Source of the DNA: Ectobius pallidus
Lineage: Eukaryota > Arthropoda > Insecta > Blattodea > Ectobiidae
Reading direction: 5' to 3'
DNA length: 64,000 nucleotides
Assembly: GCA_964059195.1 (NCBI GenBank)
Contig: CAXKWD010000006.1
Span: forward strand, 15,616,530-15,680,529
Below are positions 56,838 to 64,000 of this stretch, in pieces. The notes beneath the pieces were generated by a model. The model made no database searches and was not told the origin of the DNA. It saw only the letters and a program-made list of their open reading frames with translations. The stretch's first letter is position 1. The number at the start of each line of letters is the position of its first letter. The position numbers and the translations under genes are program-made.

Positions 56838-57440
56838 TAAATTCATATTACAAACTTCTAGGGCTAGTAGAGGGGACTTAGTAGACAATATTTCGAACAG
56901 GAACCCATGTCCGGAAACGTACCGTTTCCGTGCAACAGCCATTACAATGTGTCGGATTTGCCGGTGTTGTTTTGCAATCGGAGAGGCAGTACATGACGTC
57001 AGAAGAGCACCATATGAAATGAGGTGTGACGTAAGGTACAGAAGTAAATGATGTTTAACTCATTACAGTCGAAAGTCAATTTCTTGTGCAGCGACTATCA
57101 CTCGTGCCAGCAATTCTTCCTCGGTCTCTACAGAAGTCTCGTACACCATACATTTCATACGACCTCAGAAGAAATAGTTCAATGGCGTTAAGTCCGGCGA
57201 TCGTGGGGACCATGCAATAGGACCACCCTAGCAGGGTAAACAACACGTGCCATCAGGTGATCCTCTGACGTCATGTACTGCCTATCCAGTTGCAAAACAA
57301 CACCGGAAAATCCGACATATTATAATGGTTATAGCATGGAAACAGTAATTTCCGGACATGGGTTCCTATTCGAAATATATTCTACTAAGTCTCCTCAACT
57401 AGCCCTAGTAGTTTATAATATGAATTTCCGAACACCCGGT
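56838..57440. repeat. About 100-bp inverted repeat flanking a transposase relic
   Basis: CTTCTAGGGCTAGTAGAGGGG and TATTTCGAACAGGAACCCATG with TCCGGAAA (56853-56925) match in reverse TTTCCGGACATGGGTTCCTA with TTCGAAATAT and AACTAGCCCTAGTAG (57350-57415). Between the arms lies a mariner-type fragment. Confidence 0.75.
57065..57240 (-). pseudogene. Mariner-like DDE transposase C-terminal fragment
   Basis: The minus strand reads GPIAWSPRSPDLTPLNYFF, a stop, then GRMKCMVYETSVETEEELLA and RVIVAAQEID. W-x-P-R-S-P-D-L-T-P-x-(D/N)-Y-F is the third catalytic-aspartate block of mariner-like transposases. The expected W before GRMK is a stop. The rest of the gene is absent. Confidence 0.75.
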
Positions 57441-57809
57441 ATTGAAATCCTTAGCAGCGTTAAAGGCCAAGAGGGGTGCAGTCCTGCACCGTTGAGGGCC
57501 ACTTGCATGTATAATGTCCTGATAGCCCACTGTGCAGTTCAACTAGAAATTAGAAATCAGAAAAATCCACTGAATCCTTTTCAGGCAAGGGCCTCCTACT
57601 ATCGGTAGGGTTAGCTCAGTTTGTACACACGGGGTGAGCTATTTCCTGTGTGCATGCTCGGATTTTGAGTTTTTACTTTAACTGTTAGTTACTGTGTGTA
57701 GCTTGTGTTCCATTTTGAGTCTACAATGAGTGTCCTGTACTTTTTCCCTAATTCACTTCACTTCACTTTCAGTTTCTAAATTATATCAACATTTTATTCT
57801 AAATCTAAA

Positions 57810-58285
57810 ATTGTGATTTTCCACTCCCTCCTATCCCTTGCTACTCGTTACCATTGCGGTCCTATCACTTCTATGAAGTCCTGAGCCCATCTCCTTCTCG
57901 GTTTCCCTCTTCTTCTTTTCCCTCTTCTTGGGTCCCAGATCGTGGTGGCATAGGCCCATCTGTCTGCAGGTAGTCTGGCCACATGTCCTCCCCACCTCCA
58001 TTTGAGCTCTCTTGCCTGTTTATGTGCCTCTTCGATACCACTTCTTATCCTCAGTTCTTAGTTTCTTACTTTGTCTACTAGTTTAATGTCCAAGATTTTT
58101 CTCTCCATTCTGCGCATGCATCTTTGTATCTTCAGTTCTTGTTGTTTAGTCAGCGTCCAGGTTTGACTTCCATATGTTAGTGTCGGTATGATGCAGGTCT
58201 GTAGTGCTTCCAATCTTAATTCTCTGTTAATGTCTTTGTCTAGGAGTAAGAATTTGAGTCCCCAGAATTTTCAACTAGCCCTTGA
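57810..58285 (-). pseudogene. RTE-like LINE C-terminus
   Basis: The minus-strand reading includes LRLEALQTCIIPTLTYGSQT, WTLTKQQELKIQRCMRRMER and KILDIKL, then past a stop ELKWRWGGHVARLPADRWA, TTIWDPR and GKPRRRWAQDF. This is the classic RTE-type tail (YG-x-x-W-x-L, W-x-GH-x-x-R, R-RW-x-DD/E). A stop after KVRN and a frameshift break it. Confidence 0.8.
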
Positions 58286-58289
58286 ATAT

Positions 58290-59030
58290 TACTCGACGCG
58301 CTAGTAAGAGCAAACTACTACTGTACTTCATACCTATAGGCCTATGCTTACAATTAATTTATCTTATTTTTCGTCTTAGGTTATATCTGGTGCCAATCAC
58401 AGCATACGATGCAGTTCTGTGTATCCGGTTATAGAAAATTTCAAACAACATTGTAAGTAGAAAATGCGTTCTCTTCCAATGGTTCAAATTTCAATGAATT
58501 TAATATCGTGGTGAAACATAGATGACCTCTGTGAGGTTACAGTCAGAGTTATGACAGAAGCATAATGATTCTGACAGAGCTGCGTCACTCAAAAGTTAAT
58601 TTTAAACTAAAGTCACTTGTAACTCATATGACAGGCTTTGTGTGTTTGATTTCGATTTATTGGAAAAGCGTGATTTGCAGTTACACTGTTGTGTGTAAAC
58701 ACAGCTTAATCAATAGCAAAATACTCCTCCTACATTAAAACTTACACGTGGGATTCTAGGATTAACAGGTACCGGTATTTTTTTTCTAACGGAATATTTT
58801 AAAATTCAAATAACCTATTTGCAATGTGCAAAATGTGATGTGAAACTCTCACATAACTTTCTCTACCCTTAATATATTCCAACGGTTACACTGCTGTTAA
58901 CGCGCATTCACCTGTCTCAAAATCATTCAAACTCGTATTATTCACAAGATAATTGTAAGTTTGAGTATAACTACCATCGAGAGAATGCTTCAAATAAATG
59001 TTATAGCTCTCACTGTAATCTAATGTATAA
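58290..59030. other. No recognisable feature
   Basis: AT-rich non-coding sequence. Confidence 0.35.
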
Positions 59031-59034
59031 AATT

Positions 59035-59227
59035 AAAAATCCCTTTAGGCAAGCCTACAGGCTGAGGTAGATTTCGAAGTGCTTTTGGTTTAATTTACTG
59101 TCGCTGCGCGGCACTCTTCTTCTTTAGCCTTGGCATGACAAACCCGCAATAATAACTGCAAAAAAGAGGAAAGAGCACTTTTTCAAACATTCAAATCTCG
59201 CCTTATATGAGAACTATCGAGAAACTA
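59035..59227. mobile_element. hAT-like element copy C, left fragment
   Basis: AATCCCTTTAGGCAAGCCTA through GAGAACTATCGAGAAACTA is homologous to 7707-7901 and 60155-60342. It is cut at 59227 by the mariner-like element; the right fragment resumes at 62136. About 700 bp of the element between these points are missing compared with copy B. Confidence 0.8.
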
Positions 59228-59739
59228 GTGCGGCAGAAAGAACGCCCCGATTACAGAAGGCAAATATATCCAAACCCAAAAAAATATGAAAAAACTAATG
59301 TAATTCTATGAAAGTACACATGATGCCATTTACATCAACGTGTTTTGAAGAAAACAGCATTCAAGTGGCGGCCTCCATTGTTTATACACTGATTGAGCCT
59401 CTGGCTGTAGTTGTCCAGGACTCGCATTGTCATTTTGGGCGGAACAGCAGCAAATTCCTGTTGGATTGCCTCCTTAAGAGCTTCCAAAGTTTGGGGACGA
59501 TGTTGGTACACCTTGGCTTTCAGATGTCCCCAGAGAAAGAAGTGGGGAACGCGGCGGCCACCCGATATCACCACGCAAGGAGATAACATGTCCAGGAAAC
59601 ATTTGTCGGAGAATTCCTAGTGAAGCAGCAGATGTATGGGATGTTGCACCATCTTGTTGGAACCAGACATTCTGTGCACCATATTCATTGAAAATGTGTG
59701 GCAGACGAGGCTGGAGAAACGTGTGCAGCATGGCACAAT

Positions 59740-61352
59740 TAGAGGTGTACATATTCTGATTTTAGCTTGCCTGCCCCTTTGAAATTCTGCAACCAGTCAC
59801 AGCTTTTAACTTGCTTGACTTGAAAGCAAGCCAGATTACAACGATGATAAGAAATACTGTCGCTATGAGTCACAAGCTCTTCATAACTTGGTGGGTTGCA
59901 CAGGACCTAAGGAAACTGCAAGGCCTAGCGGAAAGATTATGAAACTGGGTATAGCAGTGCACTGGTAAGTCGTGCAGTTACGTAGTTGAGGAACTTCAGA
60001 TGTGTTTAGAGAATTTTACCCTGAAGGAAGCCGAGGAGAAACTAAAATGTGGACAGTTTGAATTATCAATGAACAAAGGTACTAGTCCGGCATCGGAAAT
60101 ATTTTCAAACATTTTCGAGAAAACATCATAAAATCATTAATAACAATAACAAAAATCCCTTTAGGCAAGCCTACAAGCTGAGGTAGATTTCGAAGTGCAT
60201 TTGTTTTAATTTACTGTCGCTGCGTAGCACTCTTCTTCTTTAGCCATGGCATGACAAACCCGCAATAATAACTGCAAAAAAGAGGAAAGAGAACTTTTTC
60301 AAACATTCAAATCTCGCCTTATATGAGAACTATCAAGAAACTAGTTACTGATTTGTAGAGTACTCATCAAGAGCTTTTCAACGATACCCCACAAGACGTA
60401 GTTTCGAATTTCCATCCCCATACCATCACCCCCACTCGTACTCCCAAAACCCCCGAATCGTTTGTGTCACTGTGAACTCCATAAGGAGTACTCTAATTTA
60501 TTAAATCAAAGTTTCCCTCTATACTTCATAGGGGCCGAGATATAAATGTTTCAAAATTTCAACCCCCTCCCCCGACCACCCTCTTGCGCCAATTTTGCTC
60601 ATTAACGAACTTGTCTGAACTATTGGGCCTAGAAATAACATAATAAAATTTGATTCAAATATCTTGAAAATTACGGCCGCTAGCGTGTAAAGATATATAT
60701 ATAAAGATATATATATATATATATATATAAACTAAACTCCGTGGCGCTACATCCCTGGAGGGACTTGGCCTACCACCCGACCGCTGCGTCATCTCCCGTA
60801 GGCAGATGGCAGGATTGGGGGGCATGTGGTCAGCATACCGAAACCCACGGCCGTTAATGGTGGTTTTCTTGACGGGAGCCGCTACTTCTCTATCAAGTAG
60901 CTCCTCAATTTGAATCACGAGGCTGAGTGCACCCCTGCCAGACCTCCCTACCTCAGAAAAATCCGAGGAGGTACCGGGAATCGAACCCGGGCCGACGGAT
61001 CTGTAGTCAGCGACGCTAACCACAAGACCACGCATATATATATATATGTATACTGTATATAAATATAAATATAACAATTTTTTAACAGGTGGTGGTTTTG
61101 TACTTAGGGAGGCATGAAACGTAAAGATATGAACGATTTTTTTGAAAGTCATTAGGTAGATTTTTCTTCGAAATCTACCTAATAATAAAAATAATAATTG
61201 TGTTAAGACGATAAAACGATTTTTAATACTTTATCCACCTTTTATTTATCTGCATGGTGAATTTCTTCAAGCGGGCATGGGCAAGCTAAAATCGAGATTT
61301 GTACACCTCTAATATTTACCTACACTTAACAACTACAGTTGTTTAGCTGATA
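59740..61352. mobile_element. hAT-like element copy B with 8-bp target duplication
   Basis: GGCACAAT flanks it at 59732-59739 and 61353-61360, inside the codons for RYCAMLH of the mariner transposase. The left end TAGAGGTGTACA (59740) is mirrored by TGTACACCTCTA ending at 61311, with matching GATTTTAGCTTGCC subterminal sequence. A 41-bp tail (61312-61352), related to 11121-11160 in copy A, lies between the right TIR and the duplication. A SINE is inserted at 60729-61032. Confidence 0.85.
60729..61032 (-). mobile_element. tRNA-derived SINE, second copy
   Basis: About 95% identical to 8886-9200, with B box GGTTCGATTCC (plus 60977-60987) and GTGGTTAGC. The first few bases of the head are missing and both flanks are TA repeats, so the SINE landed in a (TA)n tract. 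Confidence 0.9.
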
Positions 61353-62135
61353 GGCACAATACCGAGCGCTGTTCACAGTAACAGTTCTACCGTCCTCTTG
61401 GAAAAAGAATGGACCCAACACACCAAATTTATGAACGGCACCCCACACATTCACTTTGGGATCATGGAGTGGTCGTTTGTGAAGTTCTCGAGGGTCAGAC
61501 CAATATCGGAAATTTTGAGTATTAACTGTGCCTGAAATGTGAAAATTTGCCTCATCCGAAAAAATGACAATGTCGGTGTGCTCGATGTTCAGAAGGTCAT
61601 GACACAATCTTGTACGCGTTTCAAAGTCTCTTTCCAGGAGCTTATGTGCAATCACCATTTTGTAAGGATGCATTTTCAGATTGCGGTGTAGAATTCTCCT
61701 GACACTTCGATCAGATAACCGCAGTGCAACCGCGTGCTTCCGAGCAGATCGGCGGGGAGATTGTTCAACCGAAGCTCTAACAATGGCCACGTTTGCTGGT
61801 CCTGTTGCGGTCCGAGGTCTGCCTGGAGATTTCCGTTTTAATGCAGAGCTTGTTTCTCTGAAGTTAGATACCCAACGGTATATTGTTTTCTTGTCGGGAC
61901 AGGGTCCCGTCGTTTGAGCCGAAAATGTATGCGAAAGGCACGCTGCGTTGCTGTCGGCGACTCGCAATTTCGAATAATCTGTTCTGCAGCATAAGCGCGA
62001 TGCACTCCTGACCAAGCCATGATCTAAACTAAAACGGCATCTAATTTGCTGTTCGGCAATATTCATCGCGCCCCTCTACCCCCACCCACCACGTAGATAT
62101 CTATAACCCAAATCGGGGCGTTCTTTCTGCCGCAC

Positions 62136-62275
62136 CATGTATATATACATATCACAATTTTTTTAACGGGCGGTGGTTTCGTACTTAGGGAGGCATGAAA
62201 CGTAAAGATATGAACTAATTTTTCAAAAGTCATGACATGGTATCGATTGGAATAGGTAGATTTTTCTTCCTAAAA
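62136..62275. mobile_element. hAT-like element copy C, right fragment
   Basis: CATATCACAATTTTTTTAAC, GTACTTAGGGAGGCATGAAA and AGGTAGATTTTTCTTC match 9513-9625 and 61066-61170. It ends at the GTAT microsatellite. Confidence 0.75.
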
Positions 62276-62278
62276 TAG

Positions 62279-62395
62279 TGTATGTATGTATGTATGTATG
62301 TATGTATGTATGTATGTATGTATGTATGTATGTATGTAGGCTATGTATGTATGTATGTATGTATGTATGTATGTATGTACGTATGTACGTACGTC
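62279..62395 (+). repeat. (GTAT)n microsatellite
   Basis: About 115 bp of TATG repeats with one GGC interruption at 62338-62342 and a few C substitutions near the end. The MYVCMYVC frame is an artefact. Confidence 0.95.
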
Positions 62396-62399
62396 TGTT

Positions 62400-63390
62400 C
62401 CCTACATAAATCTACATGCTTTGATCAGTATGCACGGAATTTTGAACATCCCTCTCCAAATATGAAAGAAACGTAAGCAACATTAAAATAAAAAGAAACT
62501 ACCTCTTCCCTTGTGAAATTATATTATTTCTTCAACGTTTGATGCATAGAATAAGATGTCGTACTGCGAGAGTTTATGTTCACTTGTCTCAGCCTGAATT
62601 TGTACTAACGATGGGTAGCGAGTATGCTATGTCAGAAGTCGGTTAAACATCGTATCCACATTATTCATAGCTGTAGGCTTTGTATTAGTAGAGAAATAGC
62701 GATTTTCACTATAAGCCCTAAGCATGTAAAAAGAGACAAAATACGAGGAAACACTTTCAGTGTTATGTATGCAGTAAATTATTATGTCCAAGGCTCTGGG
62801 GAAGAATGTGTCAAAGTGATATTGAGTTTCGTTTGATTTTGTCCCCGAAGTGGTTGTATGTCTACATGAAAGTGGGTAATTAAAACTCCCATATACACAG
62901 TAAAATGTTATGTTACCGGAATGTCTTTTTATTCTTCTCTCAACCCCAACGAAACATGGTGTGTAGAAGCAATGGGTTGAAAAATGTGAAGTCCTATATG
63001 AGCGATGAAAGCCATAGCTTAGCTTCTCTGAGGAAATAGATTGACTTAGACAACTCGTTCTTCTTGGCTTTAGAATCTAGATTGGTTATTAATTAGGGCT
63101 CGGACTTTTAGGTAAATACTGTACATCTTTTTTTTTGCTATTACCTATGATTTCTGGACTTTGTCAAAGTTCCGGTTGGGACCTTTGGATTCAAAATACT
63201 GAGTTGCATATCACATAAAAATAAATATTTTCGATATTTCTTATTTGAATAAATTTTTTTGGTAACTTAATTTTTTTTTTACATATTTTACCAGATATCA
63301 CGTTTAGAAATGAATATTTTGGCTGTTTTTGTAAAATTGTGCCATATTTTGAATATGTTGCATTGTTATGTTGAGTCAGATAATAAATCA
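62400..63390. other. No recognisable feature
   Basis: AT-rich. The frame 62624-62836 has no known domain. The minus frame 63191-63526 is the antisense of the hAT relic that follows. Confidence 0.35.
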
Positions 63391-63394
63391 GGGC

Positions 63395-64000
63395 TGATTT
63401 GGCCTTCATTAGTGCAAATTTCTGTTTCTTCTCACACTGCATTACTAAGTTGGAAACAACAAAACAATTCTTGACAGAATCAATAAAAGAAACCAAACAC
63501 ATTGAAAACAAACTTAACAAAATCAAAAAGCAAACGAAATTAAAGAAAAATTCCTGTCATGCCTAAATAAGAATGAAAGGTTACAAGCAGTGGCGGACGC
63601 AGAACTTTTTCGGGGGGGGGGGATTTGAAAAGGTAGAAAGAATACTAAAAAAATTAATTAACTTACTTATATAATTAGTTTATAAAACTGTGCATATATA
63701 GCCTTTTTTAAAATTTCGGGGGGGGGGATATATCCCACCTATCCCCCCCTGCGTCCGCCACTGGTTACAAGTGTTGCCAAAGATTTCAGATATTTTAATG
63801 GGTAACAGTGTAGAGAACTTGGAGCAGATGGAACATCTGAGTGTCAGTGATACTGAGTTTTACAAATATGCAAGATTAAAATCCTGCAATGTTGAACGTA
63901 CATTTTCAAGATATAAGTCTCTGTTCCGTGAAAATCGTCACAGCTTTAAGAGGCACAACTCAAAATCTACTTTTGTCGTTCACTGCAACAGTTCTACACT
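63395..64000 (+). pseudogene. hAT-type transposase C-terminal part, interrupted by a MITE, open at right edge
   Basis: The reading ADLAFISANFCFFSHC, ITKLETTKQFLTESIKETK and HIENKL is followed, after a frameshift, by EIKEKFLSCLNKNERLQV. Across the MITE it continues LPKISDILMGNSVENLE, FYKYARLKSCNVERTFSRYK and SLFRENRHSF. The last block is the hAT dimerisation region (VERTFSxYKxxxxxxRxSF). TAA stops lie just upstream of the first block and a frameshift lies near 63540, so it looks inactive, or the start is an exon border. The RNase H core would be upstream and is not found. Confidence 0.75.
63588..63763. mobile_element. 176-bp hAT MITE with perfect 8-bp target duplication
   Basis: CAGTGGCGGACGCAG and CTGCGTCCGCCACTG are perfect inverted ends, each followed inward by a long G (or C) run. 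GTTACAAG lies at 63580-63587 and 63764-63771. It sits inside the transposase codons for RLQVLPK and restores their reading when removed. Confidence 0.95.

Larger units (their letters stand above)
59335..62020 (-). pseudogene. Mariner-like (DUF4817-type) transposase, broken
   Basis: The N-terminus from ATG 62020 reads SPTATQRAFRIHFRLKRRDP; near 61900 the frame shifts to KKTIYRWVSNFRETSSALKR. The helix-turn-helix and linker follow, then IVIFSDEANFHISG with the first catalytic D, and VNSARYCA, where hAT copy B splits the gene. It resumes at 59737 with MLHTFLQPRLPHIFNEYG and VWFQQDGATSHTS (second D). A small deletion with frameshift at about 59545-59555 follows PPRSP and removes the third D before FFLWGHLKAKVYQ. 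The frame ends at 59335. The family cuts and pastes DNA at TA sites. This copy cannot be active. Confidence 0.9.
59228..62135 (-). mobile_element. Mariner-like element with 25-bp TIRs, itself split by a hAT element
   Basis: GTGCGGCAGAAAGAACGCCC plus CGATT at 59228 is repeated inverted as AATCGGGGCGTTCTTTCTGC plus CGCAC ending at 62135. Removing the 59740-61352 insertion and one 8-bp duplication leaves 1287 bp, the usual size of a mariner element. The flanks are TA on the left and CA on the right; TA duplication with one transition is plausible. Confidence 0.9.

Noticed and set aside
56060..57051. Two frames of 146 and 157 codons
   Set aside because: The first spans a degenerate tandem array. 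The second overlaps an arm of the inverted repeat and has no domain.
62282..62476. MYVCMYVC frame
   Set aside because: Translation of a GTAT microsatellite.

Overview
The window is AT-rich eukaryotic DNA of the kind found in large insect genomes. It contains nested transposons, tRNA-derived SINEs, decayed non-LTR retrotransposons (R1, RTE and Jockey/CR1-like), hAT and mariner relics, many (TAA)n, (GTCT)n and (GTAT)n microsatellites, and almost no open coding sequence. A hemimetabolous insect such as a cockroach or termite is my best guess from the repeat flavour, not a proven assignment. I found no convincing host gene.

Region 1-5220 is the end of a large virus-like element of Polinton/Maverick type. 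It carries the N-terminal 875 residues of an uninterrupted protein-primed family B DNA polymerase on the minus strand, running off the left edge. A short 5' leader with a plausible intron and TATA box precedes it, followed by about 2.5 kb of non-coding tandem arrays (127 bp, 98-99 bp and about 190 bp repeats) dense in TGACGT(CA) motifs. The outer end at about 5220 starts 5'-AG and abuts a truncated hAT-like element, which is split at the junction.

Region 5220-11312 is that hAT-like element (copy A). Other insertions have expanded it: an apparently intact 2.3-kb transposon with 100-bp inverted repeats and one 556-residue ORF (5312-7620), a family F repeat carrying a SINE (8271-9467), and an element X with internal tandem repeats (9635-11003). 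Comparison with a second copy (copy B, 59740-61352) gives clean empty sites for most of these insertions.

Region 11-38 kb is mostly unannotatable intergenic or intronic DNA with inverted F and X copies (13020-14935), SINEs and 5'-truncated LINE fragments. A hAT MITE with a perfect 8-bp target duplication sits in a LINE at 35.7 kb.

Region 38-58 kb holds a 1-kb non-autonomous hAT element with a perfect target duplication, a decayed Mutator-like transposase fragment, local tandem duplications and degenerate satellite arrays. It also holds a 358-bp tRNA-like SINE-type insertion with perfect inverted repeats (46124-46481).

Region 59-62.3 kb is a three-level nest: hAT copy C is split by a 1.29-kb mariner-like element (inactivated transposase), which is split by hAT copy B, which itself carries a SINE. 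The right edge (63.4-64 kb) holds the C-terminal part of a hAT transposase gene interrupted by a 176-bp MITE. Overall the window is a record of successive transposition. The two long uninterrupted reading frames, the polymerase and the 556-residue transposon protein, are the only ones that look recently active.
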